Shown here one piece after another: positions 9,244-17,327 of a stretch of 64,000 bases of DNA; the first letter of the stretch is position 1; each line of letters opens with the position of its first letter. Origin of the DNA: an uncultured Lachnospiraceae bacterium (lineage in GTDB: Bacteria; Bacillota; Clostridia; Lachnospirales; Lachnospiraceae); the NCBI GenBank assembly GCA_934371475.1, contig CAKRNX010000001.1, positions 1 through 64,000 of the forward strand. The letters are read 5' to 3'. A model generated the notes under the pieces. The model was not told where the DNA came from, did no database searches, and saw only the letters and a program-made list of their open reading frames with translations. The translations under genes were made by a program, and so were the position numbers.

Positions 9244-11303
9244 GAAATTTCCATCTCATCGAGAGGTACGTTCAGTTCCTGTGTGCCTTCCAGCACAAAT
9301 CTGCCGTCCCGGATAATCTCGCGGCGGAAGCCACCCTCTCCCAGCACCTCCAGAAGTCCCAGCTCACTGTAGGGAATTGTGATATCCGTGTGACATCCGA
9401 AATATGCCTTTCCGGGATCCTCTTTCCGCAGAATTGAAACCTCGTTATCTCTTGCGATAATCTCTTTGCCGTCCGGATTGTAGACTGCGCTGTCTTCATC
9501 CCAGCTGTAGCATGTATCGCCCACTGCAAAATGGGGTCCCATTTTCTCTGCAATCAGGATCGGGAGCAGCGCACCGATCTGATATTTCTCCGCCATTGCA
9601 TAGGCTGTGGTATTTGTACCGATCGCAAATTCTCCCATCGGCAGTCCCTCATGATGATACATGATGTTGGCTTTGATGTAATCTCTGTTGGCCTCTTCTG
9701 TATCAAAATTTCCACAGTTATAATCCACCGCCATGCCATCCCGAAATGTAAGGCTCAGATCGCGGTATTCCAGTCCGTTCAGAAACACCCGGGTCACATG
9801 GAGCACACCGTTTGTCCCGGTCAGACGCGGGGAAGTAAACACCTCACCCACCGGAATATTCACATCTGCCACACAGTTTTCAAAGATTGTCTCTTTTGAT
9901 GGGTCGGCCAGAGGATGGAATGCCACCGTCAGGTCGGTCCTGTTGCTGCCTCTTCCCACAATATGCGCATGGGTTCCCTGATCCAGCGCATCAATAATCG
10001 TCTGCTGGATCCTCTGATACAGCTCATAATTCAGCGTATTGATCCGTACCGTATCCGCAAAAATCTCCTCAAACCGTTCCCCGATCTCCGGAACCGGAAA
10101 TGCAATGATCGTAAAGCTGCGCTCTTTTCCTATAATATACTGGTTCGTCAGCTGTACCGCCTCATTATTCATTTTGACCATCAGCTGCTGCTGTTTCTCT
10201 GAAAAATGATAACCGCAGTCCTGCTGCGCCGGAGTGAACGGTGTCTCGCCGAAGGTCTCAATCACTGCCGGACCCGCATGGCCTGCCGCCAGTGTCTTAA
10301 ATGTCTCATACGCACTCCGCATCACACCAAGGCGGCGCTCCACAAATTTTTTGTCCAGGTAGATGGCCGCGTCCTCTCTGTGATCATAATCAAACTGTTT
10401 GTTCGGCACTGCGCCGATGTAGCCGATCCGGCTGTCGCCCCGCTTGTTCACCGTGTTCAGCGCATAGCGGTAAATGACCGGCTTGAGTCCCATGCGGTCA
10501 AAATTGCGGATCGCTGCACGCACCATCCGCTCAAATCCCAGATGATAGCGGATATTCACGGTCAGCTTTCTGGAGAGGTCTTTCCCGCCATGGACAAATC
10601 CGATCCGGTATCCCTCCGTGTAAGTGTCCGCCATGGCCTGTATCTCTTTCTCATCCAGAGAGTTCAGATATCCGGCTGTCCTCAGCTCATTCTCCGTCAC
10701 ATACTCTCCGTACCGGTACAGGTAGCGCAGATCATTCAGATCTGAGTCCATAATGATCTTAACAGCAAAATCTCTGGCAGGATCCACGCCCTGTCTGATC
10801 CGCTCCGTCACAAACACGTCGCTGTAATCGCTGACAAACCAGTAAATCATCTGCTGGATCTCCCGGTATTCCGGCGTCTGCTGCTGTTCAAAGCAGTTGT
10901 ATACTTCAATGAAAAGCTCCAGATGCACCACAATGCATTCCAGTATATCAGGATTGTCCCGCAGTTCAAACACATACGGGATCATCCCCCTCAGCTGTTC
11001 GTACAGAAAACTTAAAATCTTTCCGTGAACTTCGCCCAGCACTTTCACTGCGTAAGCCGGATTGCCGTAACTTTCCCCGTAATGCTCCGGCAGAATATCT
11101 CCATACAGGCGCTGATTCTGCTCCTGCCACTGCTCCAGCGTATAACCATCCACAGCGCCGGTCTCCAGCTCCTGTCTTATCCGATCCACATCCAGCAGAA
11201 ATCCGGCCACTGTGCGGAAATATCCGTCAAACGGCGCCGGAACCGTCTGCTCCTGCAAGATCTGCCCGATCCGCTCTATTGCAAGTTCCAAACGTTCTCT
11301 CAT
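9240..11303 (-). CDS. M29-family metal-dependent aminopeptidase, 687 aa
   Basis: The C-terminal 400 residues match M29 (AmpS/PepS-type) aminopeptidases. Metal-binding features visible are NVPVGE-like NIPVGEVFTSP, GRGSNRTDLTVAF, GEFAIGTNT, the MGPHFAVGDTCYS histidine segment and the terminal CHTDITIPYSE. It is longer than the usual 400-residue enzyme: about 270 extra N-terminal residues of mostly helical sequence precede the catalytic part, a layout seen in Clostridia. It probably removes N-terminal residues from peptides in the cytosol. It follows the HD gene by 53 bases; the gap holds a family D repeat. Confidence 0.85.
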   Translation of the reverse strand: MRERLELAIERIGQILQEQTVPAPFDGYFRTVAGFLLDVDRIRQELETGAVDGYTLEQWQEQNQRLYGDILPEHYGESYGNPAYAVKVLGEVHGKILSFLYEQLRGMIPYVFELRDNPDILECIVVHLELFIEVYNCFEQQQTPEYREIQQMIYWFVSDYSDVFVTERIRQGVDPARDFAVKIIMDSDLNDLRYLYRYGEYVTENELRTAGYLNSLDEKEIQAMADTYTEGYRIGFVHGGKDLSRKLTVNIRYHLGFERMVRAAIRNFDRMGLKPVIYRYALNTVNKRGDSRIGYIGAVPNKQFDYDHREDAAIYLDKKFVERRLGVMRSAYETFKTLAAGHAGPAVIETFGETPFTPAQQDCGYHFSEKQQQLMVKMNNEAVQLTNQYIIGKERSFTIIAFPVPEIGERFEEIFADTVRINTLNYELYQRIQQTIIDALDQGTHAHIVGRGSNRTDLTVAFHPLADPSKETIFENCVADVNIPVGEVFTSPRLTGTNGVLHVTRVFLNGLEYRDLSLTFRDGMAVDYNCGNFDTEEANRDYIKANIMYHHEGLPMGEFAIGTNTTAYAMAEKYQIGALLPILIAEKMGPHFAVGDTCYSWDEDSAVYNPDGKEIIARDNEVSILRKEDPGKAYFGCHTDITIPYSELGLLEVLGEGGFRREIIRDGRFVLEGTQELNVPLDEMEIS

Positions 11304-11348
11304 CTGTCATCACCCTTCCTGTCCATCATCTCTTTCATGTAAGATTCA

Positions 11349-11399
11349 GGAATGCCTCAGCCTTCCTGCTGCGAGTTGGAAGCCATATCGCATCTGATA
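11349..11399 (-). repeat. family D element overlapping the HD-hydrolase 3' end
   Basis: On the minus strand it reads ATATCAGATGCGATATGG, then CTCGCAGCAGGAA and the hairpin half GGCATTCCTGAATC, the same order as at 15222-15277. It contains the last 14-15 codons of the HD gene and lies upstream of the M29 gene. Confidence 0.65.
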
Positions 11400-11968
11400 T
11401 TGCTCCCCACATTTTTCTCAATCAGCCCGCGTGCATACTCCCACAGCTGCTCCGATCCCTCATGAGTCCTGGCATTGCGTCCCATGATCTGACTCTCCTT
11501 CACGCCGTGTTCCCTCCAGGAAACTCCGCCGGTGGCGTCGTTGAGCATAATCGGCTGGATCTTGTCCAGCGTATTGGCAAATCGTGACTCCGGCGTATCC
11601 TGCGTCTCAAACTCTTCCCACAGCTGCCTCATATACACGGCCTGATCCTCCGGGAGCAGATGAAAAATCCGCTCTGCCGCCGCCACTTCCCGCTGACGTT
11701 TGCTCTGGTTGCCCGCCGCATCATAAGCATAGGTGTCCCCCGCATCAATCTCCACAATATCGTGGATCAGCACCATCTCCATCGTTTTTAACACATCAAT
11801 CTTTTCATTGGCATATTCAGAAAGCAGCGCGCACATCATCGCCAAATGCCAGGAATGATCCGTGTCCGTCTCTTTCCGGCTGCCGCCTGTAATGTAGCTC
11901 TGCCTCGTGATCTGCTTGAGCTTGTCTACTTCCATAATAAACTGCATCTGCTGCTCTAGCCGCTTCAT
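11357..11968 (-). CDS. HD-domain hydrolase, YfbR-like (5'-deoxynucleotidase type), 203 aa
   Basis: HD-superfamily phosphohydrolase. Metal ligands are visible as DTDHSWHLAMM (His), LIHDIVEIDAGD (the HD pair) and a distal NTLDKIQP aspartate. Relatives dephosphorylate deoxynucleoside monophosphates; the substrate here is not known. The last residues (GSNIRCDMASNSQQEG) are not family-like: they are encoded by the family D repeat, so the native C-terminus has been replaced or extended by repeat sequence. The ATG at 11968 lies behind AGGAGAC. Confidence 0.82.
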   Translation of the reverse strand: MKRLEQQMQFIMEVDKLKQITRQSYITGGSRKETDTDHSWHLAMMCALLSEYANEKIDVLKTMEMVLIHDIVEIDAGDTYAYDAAGNQSKRQREVAAAERIFHLLPEDQAVYMRQLWEEFETQDTPESRFANTLDKIQPIMLNDATGGVSWREHGVKESQIMGRNARTHEGSEQLWEYARGLIEKNVGSNIRCDMASNSQQEG

Positions 11969-12058
11969 CTGCTGTCTCCTTCTCAGTACATCTTTTATAA
12001 GATTTCAGAACATATTCCTTTTACAATGCAAACTTTTGTTCTTATTTCCTCTGTCATC

Positions 12059-12391
12059 TTATGATGCGAGTCCCACACAGAAAATCAGGAACCACACTGC
12101 CACCATAAACCCGCACAGAAGCGTCCCCACTTTGCAGAACATGTACGATCTGCACTGGTCATGAAAGCTCTGCAATCCTGTCACCATTCCGTAAAATGCC
12201 GCCGCAAAAGCGGTAAATCCGACAGAACCGCTCCAGGCTCCCGCGCTGCCGGAGAGTATGGTACACACAACCGTCAGTATAATAAAAACCAGCAGAGAAA
12301 TACTGCCCAGCACACAGGCCAGTATCCCTCTGCCGGAATGCCGGGTCTCTTCATACAGATACGCAGAATATCTGTCTCTTTTTTTAGCCAT
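12059..12391 (-). CDS. small membrane protein, three predicted helices, 110 aa
   Basis: A basic N-terminus (MAKKRDRYSAYLYEETRHSG) is followed by about three hydrophobic segments (ILACVLGSISLLVFIILTVV, VGFTAFAAAFYGMVTGL and a C-terminal LLCGFMVAVWFLIFCVGLA). It resembles a small Lachnospiraceae membrane family (DUF6142-like, from memory). Its start overlaps the end of the VanZ-like gene by 8 bases, making it the last gene of the pyrE operon. Function unknown. Confidence 0.75.
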   Translation of the reverse strand: MAKKRDRYSAYLYEETRHSGRGILACVLGSISLLVFIILTVVCTILSGSAGAWSGSVGFTAFAAAFYGMVTGLQSFHDQCRSYMFCKVGTLLCGFMVAVWFLIFCVGLAS

Positions 12392-12845
12392 AATATTTTC
12401 TCCTCAGACGGTTGCACAGGGCAAACATCCCGTATCCCAGCACACCGCCCACTGTATTTAAGATAATATCATCCACATCAAAACAGCCCACTCTGGTAAT
12501 CAGCTGAGTCACTTCTACCATGGCGCTGAACTCAAACGCGAGCAGCGCAACCTTCCAGCAGCAGCGCATATTGCGCTTCAGCACAGGAAGGATCGCGCCA
12601 AACGGAAGAAATCCTATCACGTTTCCCGCCAGGTTAGTGACTACCGCATAGGCTCCCAGCAGTCCCGGATAGTGCAGATATCTGCGGATCTCCCGAAATG
12701 GCGTCAGATTATAGTGGTATTCCTCCAGCCCTGCCGCCCTCCCATAACTTTCTGAGAAAAACAGAAAATAGATCAGCAGAAACATATAGAGCGCAAACAG
12801 AATACCACCGGCAATGCGGATTTTCTTTCCCGTCGATGCCTTCAT
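12384..12845 (-). CDS. VanZ-like membrane protein, 153 aa
   Basis: Four or five hydrophobic segments with the VanZ-type core: NLTPFREI, NLAGNVIGFLPFGAILP and the C-terminal CFDVDDIILNTVGGVLGYGMF. VanZ relatives give low-level glycopeptide tolerance in some bacteria, but most chromosomal members have no proven role. The start overlaps the preceding 52-aa ORF by one base (TGATG), a coupling signal; the 3' end overlaps the next gene by 8 bases. Confidence 0.88.
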   Translation of the reverse strand: MKASTGKKIRIAGGILFALYMFLLIYFLFFSESYGRAAGLEEYHYNLTPFREIRRYLHYPGLLGAYAVVTNLAGNVIGFLPFGAILPVLKRNMRCCWKVALLAFEFSAMVEVTQLITRVGCFDVDDIILNTVGGVLGYGMFALCNRLRRKYYG

Positions 12846-13003
12846 CAGATCATAACACTGCTTTTTCTCTTTAATAATCTGGCTCCGTTGACAATGCCCA
12901 GCACCCCCACTGCCATGCCTACTGTCAGAGCCACGATGCCTGTCACCAGGCTGGTCACGCCCGCGCTGTTCAGGACTCTGTATGTCTTCTGATTTTCATT
13001 CAT
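12845..13003 (-). CDS. small hydrophobic protein, 52 aa, in the pyrE operon
   Basis: A 52-residue ORF (MNENQKTYRVLNSAGVTSLV then a Gly/Val/Ala-rich helix, ending GARLLKRKSSVMI). It has one strong membrane helix with a positive C-terminal flank. Evidence that it is real: a GGAGG site 8 bases before the ATG inside the end of pyrE, a 3-base gap after pyrE, and a one-base TGATG overlap with the VanZ-like gene. It resembles nothing I can name. Confidence 0.75.
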   Translation of the reverse strand: MNENQKTYRVLNSAGVTSLVTGIVALTVGMAVGVLGIVNGARLLKRKSSVMI

Positions 13004-13006
13004 GTA

Positions 13007-13693
13007 CTATTCCTCCGCCTGCTCTGCTCCGTACTGTTCATAATATGCATCAATCGCTGCTTTCATCGCATCGTCGATGATAATCTTTCCTTTGTACTCC
13101 TTGTTGTAGAGATGTTCTACTACCTCTGCCATGGTGACAATCGCCGTGGTTTTCAGACCGTATTTTTCTTCAATCTCTTTGAGCGCACTCTTGGTTCCCT
13201 GACCTCTCTCCATGCGGTCTACGGAGACCACCAGGCCCAGCGGCTGCACATCGCCCTGCGCACGGATGATCGGCAGTGTCTCCTGAATGGAAGTGCCTGC
13301 TGTAGTCACATCCTCGATAATGACTACTCTATCGCCGTCCTCAATAGGGCTGCCAAGCAGGATCCCCTTGTCACCGTGATCTTTGACTTCTTTGCGGTTG
13401 GAACAGTATTTAATATCTTTGTCGTACATCTCGCTGATTGCTACGGTAGCCGCCACGGTCAGGGGAATGCCCTTATAGGCCGGTCCGAACAGCACATCAA
13501 AATCCAGTCCGAATTTGTCATGGATGGCTCTCGCATAATAGCCGCCCAGTCTGCGCAGCTGTGCGCCGGTACGGTAAAATCCCGTGTTTACAAAAAACGG
13601 TGTTTTTCTTCCGCTCTTGGTTACGAAATCCCCGAATTTCAACACCTGGCAGTCTACCATAAACTCAATAAATTCCTCTTTATATCTTTCCAT
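13007..13693 (-). CDS. pyrE: orotate phosphoribosyltransferase
   Basis: Forms OMP from orotate and PRPP in pyrimidine synthesis. The PRPP-binding loop is VVIIEDVTTAGTSI; the FGPAYKGIPL and YCSNRKEVKDHGDKG segments are characteristic. 228 aa is normal for the larger PyrE type. The ATG at 13693 follows AGGAGGAGACAGACA. It leads a four-gene operon with three small membrane proteins; other pyr genes are not in the window. Confidence 0.96.
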   Translation of the reverse strand: MERYKEEFIEFMVDCQVLKFGDFVTKSGRKTPFFVNTGFYRTGAQLRRLGGYYARAIHDKFGLDFDVLFGPAYKGIPLTVAATVAISEMYDKDIKYCSNRKEVKDHGDKGILLGSPIEDGDRVVIIEDVTTAGTSIQETLPIIRAQGDVQPLGLVVSVDRMERGQGTKSALKEIEEKYGLKTTAIVTMAEVVEHLYNKEYKGKIIIDDAMKAAIDAYYEQYGAEQAEE

Positions 13694-13743
13694 TGTCTGT
13701 CTCCTCCTGTTTGATCCTAGCTGTTCCTCTCAAATCTGTTCCC

Positions 13744-13772
13744 ATTCTATCATAAGATCCCTGAAATAACAA
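13744..13772 (-). promoter_or_regulatory. sigma-A promoter of pyrE
   Basis: TTGTTA (13772-13767) and TAGAAT (13749-13744), 17-base spacer, minus strand. It lies between the family B repeat and pyrE, so that repeat is upstream of this promoter. Confidence 0.65.
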
Positions 13773-13867
13773 TCCGAACACATTCGTTTCCCGTAAAGCC
13801 GAGCGCCGGCAGAAATACAATTTGACATGATAAACACCGTTAGAGGTATATCTTGGCGCAACAAGCG

Positions 13868-14000
13868 CCGGCGCAAAACCATTGTCCACCGGACAATGTG
13901 CGCCCTGCCGGAGGCTATATCAGATGGAGGATTGACTCCCACCACTGATACTAATTTGTTTCTCGCCACCTACAGAGGTGGGAGTCACCCCACATCTGAT
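13868..14000 (-). repeat. family B element, copy 1 (upstream of pyrE)
   Basis: The fullest copy, with nested palindromes: GGCGCA...TGCGCC enclosing ATTGTCC/GGACAAT, then GCCGGAGGC, then ATCAGATG...CATCTGAT enclosing GACTCCCACC/GGTGGGAGTC. The remaining sequence between 13694 and 14098 shows only the pyrE promoter and nothing coding. Confidence 0.75.
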
Positions 14001-14098
14001 GTATCTCATATTACACAAATACTTATTTCCAAAATATGCGGCAACAGTTTTGTGTTTCCGCAACCCTCATTACTTGTTTTTCAGTCAGTAATCCTGTT

Positions 14099-15187
14099 TT
14101 ACCGTTCTTCCGTGGGCACTACAATTAAATCGTGCGTGTAGTGGTTCAGATCCACATGTCCGTCTTCTGTCACCAGCACCAGATCCTCGATACGCACTCC
14201 TGCCACGCCCGGCACATAGATGCCCGGCTCTATGGAGAAGCACATGCCCGGCTTTACGACATTTGTGTTGGCGGAGGATACATCGCCCCACTCATGCACT
14301 TCCATGCCGATGTTGTGCCCCAGGCGGTGCGTGAAGTATTCCCCGTATCCCTGCTCTGTGATATAGTCTCTCGCTGCTGCGTCGATATCGCAGAAACGCA
14401 CACCCGGTTTTACTGCCTCACGGCCTCTGCGGTTCGCCTCTTTTACAATCTCATAAATTTTTCTGGCTTCTTCTGACACACTGCCGATAAATACGGTTCT
14501 GGTCATATCTGCACAGTATCCGTCTTTTCGGCATCCCACATCCAGCACCACACAGTCCCCGTATTTTCCATGCGAATTGTCTGATTCATGATGGGGATCT
14601 GCTCCGTTGTCTCCGTATCCCACAATCGGCGGGAAAGAATGACCCTCTGCGCCCAGGCTCAGATAGATCTCTTTCAGTTTCTCTCCCACTTCTACCTCGC
14701 TGTATCCTTTGACTGCCAGCGGAATCAGCTGATCCATCGCCAGGTCATTGCAGCGGGACGCTTCTATCATTTTTTCCTGCTCCTCACTGCTCTTGATCTG
14801 CCGGATCCGGTCAATGATATAGGATCCGTCTACAAACTCTGCTTCCGGAAACTGCTTCATACAGGGGATCAGGAACTTGGCAGGCCACTTTTTGTCTACA
14901 CCGATCCGCGCGGTGCTGCGCATCTGGGACGCCAGCAGAGCCACCGGATCTTCTGTGTCGTCAAAGTACAGCACCGGCACGCCCAGATCTTCTTTCTGCG
15001 GGAACAGCCTGCCGATTACCAGCCTGTGATTTCCCTGCACATCCAGATACAGCACCATCATCCGCTCCATACAGTCAATATATTTGCCTGTAAGATAACA
15101 CACAGATGCGGGATCGCACACCAGCAGCTGCTCGATCTGCTCCTGTTTCATTGATTCTATGATTCTGCTCAGTTTTTCTTTATCCAT
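14099..15187 (-). CDS. M24-family Xaa-Pro peptidase, 362 aa
   Basis: Creatinase/prolidase-fold metallopeptidase. The C-terminal pita-bread domain shows the metal ligands in order: VVLDVGCRKDGYCADMTRT (two Asp), HRLGHNIGMEVHE (His), SIEPGIYVPG (Glu) and VRIEDLVLVTE (Glu). The N-terminal 125 residues are the creatinase-N domain. It probably cleaves Xaa-Pro dipeptides or N-termini in the cytosol. It is transcribed alone from its own promoter with a repeat-derived leader. A larger paralogue lies at 36561-38360. Confidence 0.9.
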   Translation of the reverse strand: MDKEKLSRIIESMKQEQIEQLLVCDPASVCYLTGKYIDCMERMMVLYLDVQGNHRLVIGRLFPQKEDLGVPVLYFDDTEDPVALLASQMRSTARIGVDKKWPAKFLIPCMKQFPEAEFVDGSYIIDRIRQIKSSEEQEKMIEASRCNDLAMDQLIPLAVKGYSEVEVGEKLKEIYLSLGAEGHSFPPIVGYGDNGADPHHESDNSHGKYGDCVVLDVGCRKDGYCADMTRTVFIGSVSEEARKIYEIVKEANRRGREAVKPGVRFCDIDAAARDYITEQGYGEYFTHRLGHNIGMEVHEWGDVSSANTNVVKPGMCFSIEPGIYVPGVAGVRIEDLVLVTEDGHVDLNHYTHDLIVVPTEER

Positions 15188-15221
15188 CTTTCGTTCCTCC
15201 TGTCTGCCAAATTAATATTCA

Positions 15222-15277
15222 TTCAAGAATACCCCGGCATTCTTGCTGCGAGGCGGAAATCATCTCACATCTGATAT
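15222..15277 (-). repeat. family D element forming the M24-peptidase leader
   Basis: On the minus strand: ATATCAGATGTGAGATGATT, then CCTCGCAGCAAGAATGCC and its hairpin partner GGGGTATTCTTGAATG. It begins at about the predicted transcription start and ends about 35 bases before the ATG. Confidence 0.7.
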
Positions 15278-15306
15278 ATTGTACTTTTTTCTTCTGTCTG
15301 TGACAA
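15278..15306 (-). promoter_or_regulatory. sigma-A promoter of the M24 peptidase gene
   Basis: TTGTCA (15306-15301) and TACAAT (15283-15278) with a 17-base spacer, minus strand. Confidence 0.6.
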
Positions 15307-15704
15307 TCCCTTTTATCGGGGAGATTTCCCATATTCTTTCCCGTTTGTCCACGGACACATTTTCTATGCTATAGTGCTTATAGCTCTTTTCCATATACTG
15401 CGGGAATCATACGTTCAGTGACACAGCCTTTGTTCCATATGCGGGCTTGCATCTTGCCGCAGGCTTCTGACATACCGACTATACGCCAAATGTTTCTGAC
15501 ACAACATTTCACACGCTAAAAAATCATGTCAAATGCAATACCCTAAAACCAGAACAGATGCCTGCACATTTATGACAGAAATCTTATATTTTCTTTTATC
15601 TTTTTGTTAAATTTATAACTGTTTCTGACAATTTTTCCCACTTACATTTTTTCTATACTCTAAAATTCCTACATATATCCCTGTATTTTCATGGTTTCTC
15701 ATAT

Positions 15705-15722
15705 TTGTTACAAATTTAACAA
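15705..15722 (+). promoter_or_regulatory. Rex-type operator, strongest site
   Basis: TTGTTACAAATTTAACAA matches the Rex consensus TTGTTAANNNNTTAACAA at 13 of 14 defined positions. Rex represses fermentation genes until NADH rises. A weaker match (11 of 14) is at 15604-15621. Confidence 0.65.
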
Positions 15723-15738
15723 TTTTATTCTTTTGCTA

Positions 15739-15767
15739 TTGCGTTAATTAATTAACAATGCTATACT
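15739..15767 (+). promoter_or_regulatory. promoter of the alcohol dehydrogenase gene with overlapping Rex-type site
   Basis: A weak -35 TTGCGT (15739-15744), 17-base spacer and -10 TATACT (15762-15767). Between them lies a second Rex-like palindrome at 15741-15758 (GCGTTAATTAATTAACAA, 12 of 14), so a bound repressor would block polymerase. The rest of 15307-15703 is AT-rich with no gene seen. Confidence 0.6.
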
Positions 15768-15870
15768 GTCGTCAGATCGAAAAACAACACATTGATTACC
15801 TCGATTGTAAAAGTGCAGAGCACACAGCAATCCATGTAATCCAGTCTGTAGAAAAGGAGATGTTTCGAAT

Positions 15871-17052
15871 ATGGCAAGATTTACATTACCCAGAGATATT
15901 TATCACGGAAAAGGAAGCCTGGCAGAGCTGAAAAATCTGAAAGGCAAAAAGGCAGTTCTGGTTGTCGGCGGCGGTTCTATGAAACGTCAGGGCTTTCTGG
16001 ATAAGGCAGTCAATTATCTGAAAGAAGGCGGCATGGAAGTGCAGCTGATTGAAGGCGTTGAGCCGGATCCCTCTGTAGAGACTGTGATGCGCGGTGCAAA
16101 AGTAATGCAGGAATTTCAGCCTGACTGGATTGTCTCCATGGGCGGCGGTTCCCCCATTGATGCTGCCAAAGCCATGTGGGCATTTTATGAGTATCCGGAT
16201 ACCAAATTTGAGGACCTGATCACTCCGTTTGCTTTCCCGGAACTGCGTCAGAAGGCTCATTTCGCCGCTATTCCCACTACTTCCGGTACTGCTACCGAAG
16301 TCACTGCTTTCTCTGTGATTACCGATTATGAGAAGGGCATCAAGTATCCGCTGGCTGACTTTAACATCACACCGGACGTAGCTATCGTTGATCCGGATCT
16401 GGTTGCAGAACTTCCTGTGAAGCAGGTTGCCTACACCGGTATGGACGCTCTGACTCATGCAATCGAAGCATATGTATCTACCCTGCACTGCCCCTTCACT
16501 GATCCGCTCGCACTGCAGGCGATCGAGATGGTTCTGGAATATCTGCCGGCTTCCTATAACAAGAACATGGATGCCAGAGAGCAGATGCATTACGCACAGT
16601 GCCTGGCTGGAATGTCATTTTCCAATGCACTGCTTGGTATTGTTCATTCTATGGCGCACAAGACCGGAGCTGCTTTCTCTACCGGACATATTCCTCACGG
16701 CTGTGCAAATGCCATCTACCTGCCGTACGTCATCCGCTACAATGCAAAGGATCCTGTTGCAGCATCCCGCTACGCAGAGATCGCGCGCAGAATGGGGCTG
16801 GAAGGCAAATCTGAGCAGGCGCTGATCAACAGCCTCTGCGAAAAGATTGATGAGTTCAATGTCAGACTGAATATCCCGAAAACTCTGAAAGAGTTCGGCA
16901 TCCAGGAAGATGAGTTCAAAGAGAAAGTCGGCAAAATCGCTGAGCTGGCTGTCGGTGATGCCTGCACAGGCTCCAACCCGCGCTCTATCGATCCTGCCAA
17001 CATGGAAAAACTGCTTACCTGCACATACTATGGCACTGAGGTAGATTTCTGA
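15871..17052 (+). CDS. iron-containing alcohol dehydrogenase, 393 aa
   Basis: Group III Fe-dependent alcohol dehydrogenase (butanol / 1,3-propanediol type) that reduces aldehydes with NAD(P)H in fermentation. Visible are the nucleotide site MGGGSPIDAAKA and PTTSGTATEVT. The iron ligands lie in GMDALTHAIEAYVS and in HSMAHKTGAAFSTGHIPHG (three His). 393 residues is typical. AAGGAGATG precedes the ATG. It is a monocistron on the plus strand between two minus-strand genes, with Rex-like operators upstream and its own terminator, pointing to redox control. The natural substrate is not settled by sequence. Confidence 0.92.
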   Translation: MARFTLPRDIYHGKGSLAELKNLKGKKAVLVVGGGSMKRQGFLDKAVNYLKEGGMEVQLIEGVEPDPSVETVMRGAKVMQEFQPDWIVSMGGGSPIDAAKAMWAFYEYPDTKFEDLITPFAFPELRQKAHFAAIPTTSGTATEVTAFSVITDYEKGIKYPLADFNITPDVAIVDPDLVAELPVKQVAYTGMDALTHAIEAYVSTLHCPFTDPLALQAIEMVLEYLPASYNKNMDAREQMHYAQCLAGMSFSNALLGIVHSMAHKTGAAFSTGHIPHGCANAIYLPYVIRYNAKDPVAASRYAEIARRMGLEGKSEQALINSLCEKIDEFNVRLNIPKTLKEFGIQEDEFKEKVGKIAELAVGDACTGSNPRSIDPANMEKLLTCTYYGTEVDF

Positions 17053-17123
17053 TCCCGTTTCAGGCAGAAATTACCAAAACAAGCTAATACAAACCATTCT
17101 CCTAAAGAAATAAAATCATAACA

Positions 17124-17186
17124 GCATGTTTGAAAATATTTTTTGAAAGCTACATCGTCCAGTTTGAAAAAATACTTTTTCAGGCA
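17124..17186. repeat. degenerate family E (MITE-like) remnant
   Basis: AGCATGTTTGAAAATATTTT, then CAGTTTGAAAAAATAC and CTTTTTCAGG resemble the ends and middle of the full element at 47063-47229. Much decayed. Confidence 0.4.
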
Positions 17187-17195
17187 TAACCTGAA

Positions 17196-17252
17196 GGGAG
17201 TCCCATATGATCACTGACTTGTCAGCGGCCACATGAGACTCCCATTTTTATT
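17196..17252 (+). terminator. intrinsic terminator of the alcohol dehydrogenase gene
   Basis: GGGAGTCCCATATG pairs with CACATGAGACTCCC and is followed by ATTTTTATTTA. Confidence 0.75.
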
Positions 17253-17327
17253 TATCTTATTTTCCGAAATTTTCCATCATTCCTGCCGCAAGGCGCGTGT
17301 CAGGCCGACACATGAAAGCATTGCATT

